From contig NZ_JH976537.1 of NCBI RefSeq assembly GCF_000309385.1, positions 206,128 through 270,127 of the forward strand: a DNA stretch of 64,000 nucleotides, in the 5' to 3' direction. The notes under the pieces are model-generated. The model saw nothing but the letters and a program-made list of their open reading frames with translations. It was not told the DNA's origin and did not search any database. Numbering within the stretch: position 1 is the stretch's first letter; the number at the start of each line of letters is the position of its first letter. The stretch comes from Nodosilinea nodulosa PCC 7104. Lineage in GTDB: Bacteria > Cyanobacteriota > Cyanobacteriia > Phormidesmidales > Phormidesmidaceae. The position numbers and the translations under genes are program-made. This document shows positions 17,200 to 26,271 of the stretch, piece after piece.

Positions 17200-18483
17200 T
17201 CACGGCTCGGCCAGCGGCCTTGGCTCTAGGGCCAGAATTGGTTCTGTCCGGTTAACGCTCGACTTGGTGGTTGCCAAGGCCATTTCGGCGGCGGTCAGCA
17301 GCGTCTTCGCCTCTAGTTCCCAGCAAAAGCGGGCCTGGGTCGCCTGGCGGGCCGCTGCTTTCGCGGCCTGGAGCTGGGCAGGATGGCACACCAGATCTTC
17401 GATCGCGGCGGCCAGGGCGATCGCATCGCCCCCCGCCACCAGACGCCCAACTGCCGGAGCCTGGCGAAACACCTCGCGCTGTCCGGCGGTGTCGGTGGCA
17501 ATCACCGCCAGCCCCGCCTGGAGGTACTGAAACAGCTTGTTGGTCACCGTCAGCTCGCGGCTGGGAGGGTCGGCCTGCTCCAGGGCCAGACCGATGTCGT
17601 TTTTGGCAATGCGGGCGGGCAGGTCGCCATTGGGCACGGTGGCGTGGATGTGGATGTGGCTGGCCCACCCCACCGGAATCTGCTGGGCCAGCCAGGTTTG
17701 ATGGGCCGGTGAGCAGGCTCCGCGCAGGTGCACGTCCACCGGCAGGGGGAGATGGGCCAGGGCCTCAAACAGCAGTTCTAGCCCCCGCCCCGGCCCGATG
17801 GTTTGGGAAAACCAGTGCAGCCGCACAGGGTTGGAGGTACAGAAATCCACCTGGGGCAGTTCGGGTTTCGCCTGGGGGAACAGGTTGTACACCACCGTGG
17901 GCGACGAAACGCGATAGTGGGCCGCGATCGCCTCGGCCATCGCCTGGGAAGGAACCAGGCGGTAGGGGCAATGCCGCAGCAGGGCGTCCTCTAGCTCGGC
18001 GATCCAGGCGGTGGGGCGAGTCTGGCGGGCGGTAGGCAGCAGGTCCTGGGAAAACCAGTCCTCAAAATCGACGCCCACCGCGTAGCCCTGCTGCATCAGC
18101 TGTTGCCCCACCCACAGCCCGGCTTCAGAATGGACGATGGTCAGGTCAGCGGCCTGGGCTTGGGCAAACCGCAGCAGACGGCGGGCACCGTAGCCCAGCA
18201 GGGCGGGCGTCTTCAGCCCCAGACGCCGATAGAGCTGGCGAGCGACCGCTGCCTGGAGGCGCACCCCCAGGCGATCGCCCCGGCCCGGACGAAAATCCAG
18301 CACGGGATCAAAGCGCCAGGGTTTATCAGCCAGCAGGGCGGCGTCTCGGGCGGCAAATTTGGCATCGAACCAGACCCCCGCCACCGTCACCTCGTGACCG
18401 GCGGCGGCTAGGGTATCGGCCTCCTTTTGGGGCCGGGGGGCGGTGCAGAGATGGCCGCCAATTAAAATCAAGATTCTTGCCAT
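17200..18483 (-). CDS. GT-B glycosyltransferase
   Basis: Starts at the ATG at 18483 (MARILILIGGHLCTAPRPQ), overlapping the upstream GT2 gene by 16 bp, which suggests translational coupling. The frame is open much further upstream only because it shadows that GT2 gene. The product is 427 residues with two Rossmann-like halves; the second carries NPVRLHWFSQTIGPGRGLELL and a GT4-like segment ELTVTNKLFQYLQAGLAVIA. The family is probably GT4-like. It adds a sugar to the exported polysaccharide; specificity is unknown. Confidence 0.82.
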   Translation of the reverse strand: MARILILIGGHLCTAPRPQKEADTLAAAGHEVTVAGVWFDAKFAARDAALLADKPWRFDPVLDFRPGRGDRLGVRLQAAVARQLYRRLGLKTPALLGYGARRLLRFAQAQAADLTIVHSEAGLWVGQQLMQQGYAVGVDFEDWFSQDLLPTARQTRPTAWIAELEDALLRHCPYRLVPSQAMAEAIAAHYRVSSPTVVYNLFPQAKPELPQVDFCTSNPVRLHWFSQTIGPGRGLELLFEALAHLPLPVDVHLRGACSPAHQTWLAQQIPVGWASHIHIHATVPNGDLPARIAKNDIGLALEQADPPSRELTVTNKLFQYLQAGLAVIATDTAGQREVFRQAPAVGRLVAGGDAIALAAAIEDLVCHPAQLQAAKAAARQATQARFCWELEAKTLLTAAEMALATTKSSVNRTEPILALEPRPLAEP

Positions 18484-19517
18484 TGGGGGCGGTCCTCCTG
18501 TTGGGACGGTGCTGTGGCACTGTCGGTCGCAGCAAAAATGCGCCCCAGGGCCAGGCGGCGATAGCCCCACTGGTTCACGAAAAGCTGGGCGTGGCGGGCG
18601 CGCTGCCATCCGATTAGCCGGGCCGCCAGCTGAAAGAGGGGGCCACCCATTGGTTTTTCGGTGGCTCCCCCCAGGTTGCGCACCTTCCTGGCGGCCAAAT
18701 TTCGCAGGGAGGGCACGGCGGGAAAGACTTCGTAGATGAAGCGCTGCATCAGGTTGGCGCAGACCTGGCGGGTGCGATCGCTGTTCTCTGCCGCCAGCAG
18801 GTGCTGACTTTGCAGCGCCAGCGCCTGGTACTGGGAGGCCCAGGCCGCTGTGGTTTTGCGCCCGCTGAGGCTGGTGCGATTGCCCGAGCGGTAGTAGCTG
18901 CGGGCGGCGGGGCAAAAGCGGATGCCCTGGCTCGCCAGGATGACGCGAGCGAAGTATTCCCCATCGTCGTTGAGGGATAGGGCGGTTTGCCAAGGGCCAG
19001 CGGCTCGAATCAGCGATCGCGGCACCAGCCAGGCGGCGGGCGGCATCATCCAGTGGCCCGACCAGGCGCACACCAGCCAGTCTACCGGGGCCATGTTCCG
19101 CCACGGAGGCTCAGGGGTAAAAACGGCCTCCTGGGGATGGTGGTGAAATCTGGCCCAGGCTCCGGCAATCAGGCAGCCGGGATGGGCCGCTAACAGCGCC
19201 ATCTGCCGCTCGATCTTGTCGGGGGCCAGCAGGTCGTCCGCATCGAGAAACTGAATCACCTCGCCCTGGGCCAGCTCTAGGGCCAGGTTGCGGGTGGCGG
19301 CAGCGCCCTGGTTGCGCTGGGCAATGATGCGCATATGGGGGTGGTTAAACTGGCTGACGGCCCGGCCAGCGACGACCAGGCTGTCGTCGGTGGAGCCATC
19401 GTCAATCAGAATGATCTCGGTGCGCGGCCAGGTCTGGGTCAGGGCCGATTTGAGCGTTTCTGCCAGCCAGGGCGCGGCGTTGTGGCAGGGAATCAAAATT
19501 GAAACAAGGGGTTTCAT
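18468..19517 (-). CDS. Glycosyltransferase family 2
   Basis: A GT-A inverting glycosyltransferase. The GT2 motifs are at the N-terminus: VSILIPCHNAAPWLAETL, IILIDDGSTDDS (nucleotide-binding Asp pair), QGAAATRN, and the DxD-type FLDADDLL near residue 95. A basic C-terminal region of about 100 residues extends beyond the catalytic domain; no transmembrane helix is evident. Length is 349 residues with the ATG at 19517. The 3' end overlaps the next glycosyltransferase start by 16 bp. Confidence 0.92.
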   Translation of the reverse strand: MKPLVSILIPCHNAAPWLAETLKSALTQTWPRTEIILIDDGSTDDSLVVAGRAVSQFNHPHMRIIAQRNQGAAATRNLALELAQGEVIQFLDADDLLAPDKIERQMALLAAHPGCLIAGAWARFHHHPQEAVFTPEPPWRNMAPVDWLVCAWSGHWMMPPAAWLVPRSLIRAAGPWQTALSLNDDGEYFARVILASQGIRFCPAARSYYRSGNRTSLSGRKTTAAWASQYQALALQSQHLLAAENSDRTRQVCANLMQRFIYEVFPAVPSLRNLAARKVRNLGGATEKPMGGPLFQLAARLIGWQRARHAQLFVNQWGYRRLALGRIFAATDSATAPSQQEDRPQWQES

Positions 19518-19705
19518 CGCTATGCAGCCTATGGAGATAAGCCCGATCCAGATCTAGCGTTTTTCCTTAGCAGAAACACCCTTCTGAACCTGGACTGGGG
19601 ATGGTCGACTGTGGTTACTCTGGTTATTACTCTGGCCGCCCCAGGGTGGCGAACGGGTATACGAAAGGGGCTGGGGCGTATGCGTTAGGGGCCAACCTGG
19701 CGGGA

Positions 19706-20677
19706 TTATCCCCTGGCTACGTGTCGCCAGCCGTAGCGAAAATACCAGGGCTTCGATTCGGCGACGTAGTGGTGCATGACCGCCTGGGGCCGCTGGGCCT
19801 CCTGGCGATCGGGCAGCAGCCGGTAGTCGGTCGCGGGGGCGATCGCACAGTCGCGCCCCGCCAGGTACAGGCAGCTCAACCCCTGGGTGACGTTGTAGTG
19901 GCTGCCCTCCTGGGCCAGAAAGGTTTGCAGCCAGGCTTCGATCTGGTGCCAGTCGATCGCCTCGCTTTGCAGGCCAAAAATGCCGATGTTGACCTTTTGC
20001 GGCAGCGGCCCGTCTGCCAATTCCTGCAAGAGCGTTTCGGAATAGCCGTAGGCGTTCTTCACATCCACCATGTAGCAGGGGGCCTGGGGTTGGGCCAGCC
20101 AGTCGAGCAAAAACTGAGGCTGCCGAAAAAACACCATATCGGAGTCGAGGAACAGCTTCCAGCCGGTTTCGCCCGCGTGGAAGTCGATCAGTTTGCGAAT
20201 TAGGGGCTGCTGGAGCCGGTGCGATCGCAGGCAGGGAAACTCAGCCTCGGGCAGCACCCGCTCCAGACGCGCCTCCACGGCGGCGGGGGCCACAATCTCG
20301 CCCTGGGGAAAAATCCGCAGAATTTCGGCCTTTTGATCGGGCTGGAGTGAGCCGTCGTCGTAGACCACCGGGCGCAGGTTGACCGGCGATTGCTGCTGCA
20401 TGGAGTAGGCGCAAAAGCAGGTCTGGTACCAGTATTTGCGGCCAGTCATAAAGTAGATGTCGTAGCTGGGGCGATCGGCGTCAGCGGCCAGGGGCCGGAG
20501 CTGGCCAACCTGCGCTTCCATCTGCCGCTGGCCGCGATAGCTCAGATAGCGGTTGAGCGGTCCCCGCTGCCAGGTGGTTTTGACAAATCCTCGCGGGGCG
20601 TAGACCAGTTTGTAGGCCAGCTTGCCCAGCCCCAGGCGGCGGCTGAGGGCTGGTAGGGAAGGTGCGGAGAGGGTCAT
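19706..20677 (-). CDS. Putative GT-A glycosyltransferase (GT8-like)
   Basis: A 323-residue protein with a DxD metal-binding motif in KLFLDSDMVFFRQP near residue 180. It also has features seen in GT8-like or nucleotide-diphospho-sugar transferases (IYFMTGRKYWYQT, VDVKNAYGYSE, VNIGIFGLQ, and a late HHYVAESKPWYF). It lacks a signal peptide. The family assignment is tentative, but a catalytic GT-A fold is well supported by the DSD motif and by its place among glycosyltransferases. Confidence 0.7.
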   Translation of the reverse strand: MTLSAPSLPALSRRLGLGKLAYKLVYAPRGFVKTTWQRGPLNRYLSYRGQRQMEAQVGQLRPLAADADRPSYDIYFMTGRKYWYQTCFCAYSMQQQSPVNLRPVVYDDGSLQPDQKAEILRIFPQGEIVAPAAVEARLERVLPEAEFPCLRSHRLQQPLIRKLIDFHAGETGWKLFLDSDMVFFRQPQFLLDWLAQPQAPCYMVDVKNAYGYSETLLQELADGPLPQKVNIGIFGLQSEAIDWHQIEAWLQTFLAQEGSHYNVTQGLSCLYLAGRDCAIAPATDYRLLPDRQEAQRPQAVMHHYVAESKPWYFRYGWRHVARG

Positions 20678-20742
20678 GGGTTGAGAGTCCTAATGGGGTG
20701 GGGAATATAAAATTCAAAGTTCAAGATTCAAAAAAAACCGTA

Positions 20743-20768
20743 GTCCCGTAGGGTGGGCATTGCCCACC
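20743..20768. repeat. Dispersed palindromic repeat (GTAGGGTGGGCA type)
   Basis: GGTGGGCA (20752-20759) and TGCCCACC (20761-20768) form a perfect dyad around one base, preceded by CCCGTAG. This GTAGGGTGGGCA/TGCCCACC unit is a common dispersed repeat of cyanobacterial spacers. The flanking AAATTCAAAGTTCAAGATTC tract resembles one at about 12250-12270 on the opposite strand. Confidence 0.7.
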
Positions 20769-20794
20769 ACAAAACGCCCTGTAGCGTAAGCGGC

Positions 20795-21763
20795 TCAGGG
20801 TAACTGGGCCTGCCCTTCCAGCAGGCCGCAGGCCCCCTGCCAGCGAATGGCGGCGGCGGTGCTGCGCCAGGGGCGCAGGTGCAGATAGCTTTTGGCCTGC
20901 CGCAGGGGCAGGCTCCAGGCCGAGATCTTGGGCCAGGGGCGCAGGCCGTGCAGGTCGAGCACCTGCACCCAGGAGCGGCAGGAGTCGCGGTTCATGCGGC
21001 GCAGGTAGGCGGGGCTGAGCCGACCAGCGGCAATCAGGTGCAGTAGGCTGAGCTGGGGAAAGTAGCCCACCGACCAGCCCTGCTCCAGCAGGGTCATGAT
21101 CAGGTCGTTGTCGCCGCCGGAGGAGAGGCTGTTGCCGGTGCGATCGAGGGCCAGGCGGCGCGGGTCGTGGGCCAGGCTCTCGTTGTAGGCGGCCATGGCG
21201 GCGGTGCGCAGCATTAGCCCTGCGCCAATCGGTGCCCAGGCGGGGTACCGGCGGTCTGCTGTCGTCCCGGCCATTGGCTCAGCCTTGGGTTCAGGGCTGG
21301 CCCAGGCGTGGGTTTTTTCTGCCTCGCCAAAGTCGCGCAGGCCCAGGGGAATGCCCAGATCCTGGAACCACGGGGCGGGGGGCTGCTCAAACTCGGGCAG
21401 GCATTTGCCGCCGATCGCGCCCAGCCGGGGCGATCGCGTCAAAATCCCCAGCCCCTGCTCCAGGTAGTTCGCCGCCAGCACGTTGTCGTCATCGACAAAG
21501 GTCAGAATTTCAGTTTGGGTTTCGCGGAAGGCGCGCAGCCGGGCGGGGGTGAGCCCCTGCTGGGTCTCTACCACAATGCGGGCGCGAGGGTGCCAGCTGA
21601 GGTCGAGCCAGTCGGCCACGGCGGGATTGCTGGCATTGTCGATCACCAGCAGATTCCAGTTGGCCAGGGGCAGGGTTTGCTGCCGCAGGGCCACGATCGC
21701 GCGATAGAAATAGTCGCGGCGCGGGTTGTAGGTGCAAATGGCAACGGTCAGTGAAGGAGACAT
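20795..21763 (-). CDS. Glycosyltransferase family 2
   Basis: GT2 enzyme of 322 residues. Motifs: LTVAICTYNPRRDYFYRAI, LLVIDNASNP, and the DxD-type TFVDDDNVLAANYLE near residues 90-100. The mid-region GDNDLIMTLLEQGWSVGYFP corresponds to the ED-x-E-acceptor side with D in place of E. It may modify or elongate the chain. It sits 27 bp after the acyltransferase gene on the shared minus strand. Confidence 0.9.
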   Translation of the reverse strand: MSPSLTVAICTYNPRRDYFYRAIVALRQQTLPLANWNLLVIDNASNPAVADWLDLSWHPRARIVVETQQGLTPARLRAFRETQTEILTFVDDDNVLAANYLEQGLGILTRSPRLGAIGGKCLPEFEQPPAPWFQDLGIPLGLRDFGEAEKTHAWASPEPKAEPMAGTTADRRYPAWAPIGAGLMLRTAAMAAYNESLAHDPRRLALDRTGNSLSSGGDNDLIMTLLEQGWSVGYFPQLSLLHLIAAGRLSPAYLRRMNRDSCRSWVQVLDLHGLRPWPKISAWSLPLRQAKSYLHLRPWRSTAAAIRWQGACGLLEGQAQLP

Positions 21764-21790
21764 GGTGGGTAGGCTTCAAAATCGTTGAGT

Positions 21791-22426
21791 TCAGTGTGGA
21801 GAGTGGGGGTTTGCGATCGCGCCCGCGTTTTCTGTTTGCGTTCTGGGCGGCTCACCCCGCCGTTTGACCACTCGGGCGGGCACCCCCACCGCGTAGGCAT
21901 TGGCCGGAATATCGCTTACCACCACCGCCCCGGCCCCAATCACGCAGCCGTCGCCCAGGGTGACGCCGCCCAAAATCGTCGCCCCGGCCCCGATCCACAC
22001 GTCTGCGCCAATGGTGGTGGGCAGCGGCAGATTGGGCTGCGATCGAATCGGAATGCCCGGCGCTGGCACGGTGTGGTTTGACGAGACAATGCGGCTGTGC
22101 ATGGCAACCAGCGTGTTCTGGCCAATGTGGACGCCGCCGTGGCCGTAGATCACCACGTAGGGACCGACAAACACGTGGTCTTCCAAATGAATCGCGCCGC
22201 CGTAGCTGTGCAGCACCGCCCCCACCTCCACCTGGCTAGAGCGGCCAATGTGCAGGCGGCCCCGCTGGCCCTGGGCCAGCCCCAGGCGGCAGTCTACCCC
22301 CCGATGAATGACGGCCCCCGCCCCCACCCGAACCCCCAGCTGGCGCAGCCAAAACCGCCGCCACACCCGCCGCAGCCGCTCCAGGCGAAAGCTCAGGGAC
22401 AACATCGGCAGCGCCTTAGCGGCCAT
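21791..22426 (-). CDS. Hexapeptide-repeat acyltransferase (WcaF/Maa type)
   Basis: A left-handed beta-helix acyltransferase. The imperfect hexapeptide repeats (IGRSSQVEVGAVL, VFVGPYVVIYGHGGVHIG, TIGADVWIGAGATILGGVTLG, GCVIGAGAVVVSD) fill residues 50-190. His in SSNHTVP is the probable acetyl-transfer base. It ends with the family signature NAYAVGVPARVVKRR. It likely O-acetylates the polysaccharide. Its ATG at 22426 lies inside the end of wzt (11-bp overlap), so it is translationally coupled. Wzt proteins with a C-terminal domain recognise terminally modified chains, making this a plausible partner. Confidence 0.9.
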   Translation of the reverse strand: MAAKALPMLSLSFRLERLRRVWRRFWLRQLGVRVGAGAVIHRGVDCRLGLAQGQRGRLHIGRSSQVEVGAVLHSYGGAIHLEDHVFVGPYVVIYGHGGVHIGQNTLVAMHSRIVSSNHTVPAPGIPIRSQPNLPLPTTIGADVWIGAGATILGGVTLGDGCVIGAGAVVVSDIPANAYAVGVPARVVKRRGEPPRTQTENAGAIANPHSPH

Positions 22427-23645
22427 GGCTCACCAGGCTCCACTCAGCGGGCACGTGCATGGGGCCAATCACATCCACCGACGGCATGTTGGGAATAAAC
22501 CGGGGCGACATGAACTCAAAGGTTAGGGCATCCTGGCGGGAGTCGTAGTTTTGGTGCTGATCCCCCAGCCACACCGACAGCTTGTAGGTGCCCGAGTGCA
22601 GCGGCAGGTCCTGGAGCCACATCACCGCCTCTCCTTCCGACAGCTTCTGGGGGTTAAAGCCCACGCTGTGGAGGTTGGGGTTAGAGCCAAACAGCGGCGT
22701 GCCGTAGAGGTTCGACACCACGATGCCAATCATCGGCGGGTCCAGGGGCCAGGGGGAATGGAAGCGCACCCGCACCTTCAAATGCCCCGCCTGGAGCGCC
22801 GCCTGGTCTAGCTCAATCTGGCGAATGTGGGGAGCATCGCGGTTTTGCTCTGCAGTGAAGACCGATTGGTCAATCTGGCTGTTGTAGAGGTTGAGGGCTT
22901 CCATGCAGTCGGTGTTGGCCAGCAGCCGCCCCCGGTCTAGCACAATGCCGCGATTGCAGAGGTTGGCCACGGCGCTCATGTTGTGGCTGACAAACATCAC
23001 CGTGCGCCCGGAGGCGCTGACGGACTGCATCTTGCCCAGGCACTTTTGCTGAAACTTGGCATCTCCCACCGCCAGCACTTCGTCAATCACCAGAATTTCG
23101 GGCTCCAGGTGGGCCGCCACCGAAAAGGCCAGCCGCACGTACATGCCCGAGGAATAGCGCTTGACCGGGGTGTCTAAAAATCGCTCAACTTCGGCGAAGG
23201 CGACAATTTCGTCAAACTTGCGGCGAATTTCGGCCTTGCCCATGCCCAGCACCGCGCCGTTCAGGTAAATGTTTTCTCGCCCGGTCAGCTCGGGGTGAAA
23301 GCCGGTGCCCACCTCCAGCAGGCTGGCTACCCGGCCCCGAATGCGAATTTCGCCCGTGGTCGGCTCGGTGATGCGGCTGAGAATCTTCAGCAGGGTGGAT
23401 TTACCCGCGCCGTTGCGGCCAATTACGCCAATGCGATCGCCCTGCTGAATCGAAAAGCTGAGGTCGTCCAGCGCCCAAAATCCCTCGTCCAGGGATGGAC
23501 TGGTCCGGCGTTTGCCGACCAGACCGCGCCGCATGCGCCGCACCTGGCGGGCCAGAGTATCGCGCAGCGACTGGTATTTTTCGGGGCTGCGGCCCAGTTT
23601 GTAGTATTTGCCGAGATGGTCGACGGTGATGATGGGGTGGGTCAT
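22416..23645 (-). CDS. wzt: Polysaccharide ABC transporter ATPase Wzt
   Basis: ATPase of the ABC exporter that moves finished polysaccharide across the inner membrane. Walker A is GRNGAGKST (76-84), the signature is YSSGM (164-168) and Walker B is ILVIDE (184-189). After the nucleotide-binding domain (about 1-240), a beta-rich C-terminal domain (about 265-400) corresponds to the Wzt carbohydrate-binding domain that recognises a chain-terminal modification. Start ATG at 23645. Partner permease: 23931-24761. Confidence 0.93.
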   Translation of the reverse strand: MTHPIITVDHLGKYYKLGRSPEKYQSLRDTLARQVRRMRRGLVGKRRTSPSLDEGFWALDDLSFSIQQGDRIGVIGRNGAGKSTLLKILSRITEPTTGEIRIRGRVASLLEVGTGFHPELTGRENIYLNGAVLGMGKAEIRRKFDEIVAFAEVERFLDTPVKRYSSGMYVRLAFSVAAHLEPEILVIDEVLAVGDAKFQQKCLGKMQSVSASGRTVMFVSHNMSAVANLCNRGIVLDRGRLLANTDCMEALNLYNSQIDQSVFTAEQNRDAPHIRQIELDQAALQAGHLKVRVRFHSPWPLDPPMIGIVVSNLYGTPLFGSNPNLHSVGFNPQKLSEGEAVMWLQDLPLHSGTYKLSVWLGDQHQNYDSRQDALTFEFMSPRFIPNMPSVDVIGPMHVPAEWSLVSHGR

Positions 23646-23720
23646 GGGTGGGTGGGGAGTGGATGGGTGGATGGGGAGGGGGGGAGGGAGATGGGGAGAT
23701 GGGGAGATGGGGAGATGGGG
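23646..23720. repeat. G-rich tandem repeat (GGGGAGAT units)
   Basis: A run of GGGTGGAT-like units followed by at least four exact GGGGAGAT units at about 23690-23720. It lies directly before wzt, between it and wzm. Confidence 0.75.
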
Positions 23721-23728
23721 AACCGTAG

Positions 23729-23747
23729 GGGCGCAAGGCTTGCGCCC
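23729..23747. repeat. Palindromic repeat GGGCGCAAG/CTTGCGCCC
   Basis: A perfect 9-bp dyad around one base, preceded by CCGTAG: another GTAGGGG-type dispersed repeat in the wzt-wzm spacer. Confidence 0.65.
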
Positions 23748-23789
23748 TGCGGGGAATTGGGGTGAGTGGATGAACGGGAGGAGCCGTAG

Positions 23790-23853
23790 GGTGGGTTAGG
23801 CCCTCCCCAAACCAGCGCGAAGGCGATCGCGCTGGCCAGGGCCGTAACCCACC
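23790..23853. repeat. Cruciform dispersed repeat (GGTGGGTTA...TAACCCACC)
   Basis: Outer arms GGTGGGTTAGGCCCT (23790-23804) and AGGGCCGTAACCCACC (23838-23853) pair with a single bulge. An inner arm CCAGCGCGA (23812-23820) pairs with TCGCGCTGG (23827-23835) and includes a HIP1-like GCGATCGC. It is a typical cyanobacterial spacer repeat, lying between wzt and wzm. Confidence 0.75.
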
Positions 23854-23930
23854 GGAAAGCATTGGGCGATCGCGCGGGTCCCGTCCTTGGCCACTAGATC
23901 CGCGCTGCTGGGATACACACAACCAACCGG

Positions 23931-24761
23931 CTAAATTACGTCCGCAAACGATCGCTCGTAGGCGCGGAAGTAGCGGATGCCAAACCACAGCAGCACCATC
24001 ACCAGGCCGGTCGAAATGGCGAACCCCGGCAGGTACAGCTGGGCATCGCCGCCCAAAATCGCCCAGCGAAAGCCGTCGATTACCCCCACCATGGGGTTGA
24101 GGGAATAGAGCCAGCGCCACTGGGCGGGCACGACGGTGCTGCTAAAGCCGACCGGCGAAATGTAGAGGCCAAACTGCAAAATGAAGGGCACCACGTAGCG
24201 AAAGTCGCGGTACTTCACGTTCAGGGTGGCCAGCAGCAGCCCGGTGCCCATGGCGGCGGCAAAGGCAATGGCGATGAAAAAGGGCAGGGTGAGAATGCGC
24301 CAGCTAGGCACAAAGTGGTAGACCACCATCAGCCCCAGCAAAATAAAGCCCGAAATAAAGAAGTCCACCAGGCTGACAATGACGGCGCTGGTGGGCACCA
24401 CCAGGCGCGGAAAGTAGACCTTAGAAATGAGGTTGGCGTTGGAGATCAGGCTGTTGCTGCACTCCGACAGGGCGTTGGCGAAAAACTGCCAGGGCAGCAT
24501 GCCCGCAAACACCAAAATTGGGTAGGGCACGCCGTCGGAAGGCAGCTGGGCAATGCGGCCAAACACCACGGTAAACACCACCATGGTTAAAAACGGACGA
24601 ATTAAGGCCCAGACAATGCCGATCGCAGTCTGTTTGTAGCGCACCAAAATATCGCGCCAGGCGAGGAAATAAAACAGTTCTCGGTAGCGCCAGACATCTT
24701 GCCAATAGTGGCGCTGGGCGCGTCCAGCAGTAATGACCAGTTCGGGGGAAGGGTAGCCCAT
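23931..24761 (-). CDS. wzm: Polysaccharide ABC transporter permease Wzm
   Basis: ABC-2 type permease with about six membrane segments. Family features: an amphipathic N-terminal stretch (DVWRYRELFYFLAWRDILVRYKQT) before the first helix, then GIVWALIRPFLTMVVFTVVF, and the late IAFAAAMGTGLLLATLNVKYRDFRYV region. Length of 276 residues is typical. It pairs with the ATPase at 22416-23645, although about 285 bp of repeats separate them, which is unusual for partners normally 0-20 bp apart. First gene of the minus-strand cluster. Confidence 0.93.
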   Translation of the reverse strand: MGYPSPELVITAGRAQRHYWQDVWRYRELFYFLAWRDILVRYKQTAIGIVWALIRPFLTMVVFTVVFGRIAQLPSDGVPYPILVFAGMLPWQFFANALSECSNSLISNANLISKVYFPRLVVPTSAVIVSLVDFFISGFILLGLMVVYHFVPSWRILTLPFFIAIAFAAAMGTGLLLATLNVKYRDFRYVVPFILQFGLYISPVGFSSTVVPAQWRWLYSLNPMVGVIDGFRWAILGGDAQLYLPGFAISTGLVMVLLWFGIRYFRAYERSFADVI

Positions 24762-25073
24762 GGGAATAGCCGCGAGAGAAATCTATTCACACCGTGGAAG
24801 GGGAATGGTTGCGATCGCGTTTGCGCTTTGGTCTACCTTTAGAAACCGTTACGCATTCGGCCCAAAACCCTACGCAAATCTACGGAAATTCACGAATCTG
24901 AGCTGATTGAGGGTCTTCTTTTTGAAGAGAGAAGTAGGCCCAATCTGAACCGCTGCCTGAACCGCTTTTCCTGTTGAGCCATTCTGCTCAGCCAGGCTCC
25001 AGTTCTGCCAGCTCTCATTGATAGGACCTGAGTCTACAAAACGGTCTACACAACCGTTGGGGGTGCCGCACCG
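24762..25073. promoter_or_regulatory. Divergent wzm / wza promoter region
   Basis: About 310 bp between the two polysaccharide-export transcription units. It is more AT-rich than its surroundings. I see no defined operator. The promoters of both arms of the locus should lie here. Confidence 0.45.
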
Positions 25074-26243
25074 ATGTTTAATGGTTTGTCTAATGGTTCA
25101 CGCTGCTCTCCAGGGCATTGGCAGCGACGATTCTTCCGGCGAGTTCCGCTGGTCCTTGGTTCGCCGCTGCTGGCGATCGCCAGCGGGCTGCTGACGCCTG
25201 GGTTGGCCGCCACCATGGGCGAGGCGATGCCAGCCCCCCAGCCCATGTTCCCCAGCGTTTCCCCGCCGGGGCCAGCGCTTCGCCCAGCCGCGCCCGCTGG
25301 GCCGCTGGTGTATCCCCTGGCCGACTACCGGCTGACGGTGGGCGACATTCTCTACGTCATTGTCGCCAACGTGCCCGACTACAGCGGCACGTTTCAGGTG
25401 CTGCCCGATGGCTCACTTAACCTGCCGGTGCTGGGCCGCGTGGAGGTCTGGGGCAAGACCCTGCCGCAGGTGGAGCAAGCCATTACCCAGGCCTACGCCG
25501 CCGCCGAAATTTTGGTGGAGCCGCGCATCACCGTCACGATGTCGCAGCTCAGCCCCCTGCGGGTGGTGGTGATTGGCGAAGTTACCCATCCCGGCGCCTA
25601 TTCCCTAGACCCCAACCAGGGCCGCCTGCCGACAGTGGCGATCGCCCTCGATGCGGCGGGGGGCATTACCCAGCACACCGACCTGCGCTCCATTCAGGTG
25701 CGTCGGGTCAGCGCCGACAACCAGCGCGAAGAGACGATCGCCGTCAGCCTGTGGGACCTGCTCACCCAGGGCGATCGCAGCCAGGACATTGCCCTGCGCG
25801 ACGGCGACACCATCGTTGTGCCCCAGGCCGACCCCACCATTCCCACCGCCCGCGAGCTGGCCAGCTCTACGTTTTCCGCCGGGGCAATTCGGGTCAACAT
25901 CGTGGGCGAGATCGCCAAACCGGGGGTGATGGAGGTGCCCCCCGACACCTCGGTGACCGAAGCGCTGCTGCTGGCGGGCAGCTTTACGCCGCGATCGCGC
26001 CGGGTGGATGTGCAGCTGCTGCGGCTCAACCTCGACGGCACCGTCACCCAGCGATCGCTGCCGGTGGACTTTGCCAGCGCCATCAACGACGAGACCAACC
26101 CCCTGCTGCAAGACCGCGACGTCATTTTGGTGGGCCGCAACTGGTCGGCGGCGATCGGCGACTCCATCGGCACCGTCCTCCAGCCCCTGGGCGCGGCCTC
26201 TTCCCTGCTCAACCTGTTCCTGCCTTTTCTTCTGCTCAGATAG
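25074..26243 (+). CDS. Wza-like polysaccharide export outer-membrane protein (OPX)
   Basis: Forms the periplasmic and outer-membrane conduit for polysaccharide. After a basic N-terminus a hydrophobic stretch (about 28-45, VLGSPLLAIASGLLTPGLA) serves as signal peptide. The Poly_export domain follows (YRLTVGDILYVIVANVPDYSGTF, then GRVEVWGKTLPQVE) at about 85-165. Two SLBB-type domains come next: VVVIGEVTHPGAYSL near 165 and VNIVGEIAKPGVMEVP near 280. A final hydrophobic C-terminus (SLLNLFLPFLLL) is present. Length is 389 residues. It is 28 bp upstream of the co-polymerase gene, so they form an operon. Confidence 0.9.
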   Translation: MFNGLSNGSRCSPGHWQRRFFRRVPLVLGSPLLAIASGLLTPGLAATMGEAMPAPQPMFPSVSPPGPALRPAAPAGPLVYPLADYRLTVGDILYVIVANVPDYSGTFQVLPDGSLNLPVLGRVEVWGKTLPQVEQAITQAYAAAEILVEPRITVTMSQLSPLRVVVIGEVTHPGAYSLDPNQGRLPTVAIALDAAGGITQHTDLRSIQVRRVSADNQREETIAVSLWDLLTQGDRSQDIALRDGDTIVVPQADPTIPTARELASSTFSAGAIRVNIVGEIAKPGVMEVPPDTSVTEALLLAGSFTPRSRRVDVQLLRLNLDGTVTQRSLPVDFASAINDETNPLLQDRDVILVGRNWSAAIGDSIGTVLQPLGAASSLLNLFLPFLLLR

Positions 26244-26271
26244 TTCAGCCCTTGGGTGGCACCCATCTACC

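Noticed and set aside
18484-19104. Long upstream extension of the minus-strand glycosyltransferase frame (634 residues in total)
   Set aside because: The extra 207 residues are Pro/Arg/Gly-rich and lie opposite in frame to a clear GT2 gene; the real start is the ATG at 18483.
26008-26271. Upstream extension of the co-polymerase frame
   Set aside because: It is Cys/Ser/Arg-rich and overlaps the end of the OPX gene in another frame; the protein family begins at the ATG at 26272.
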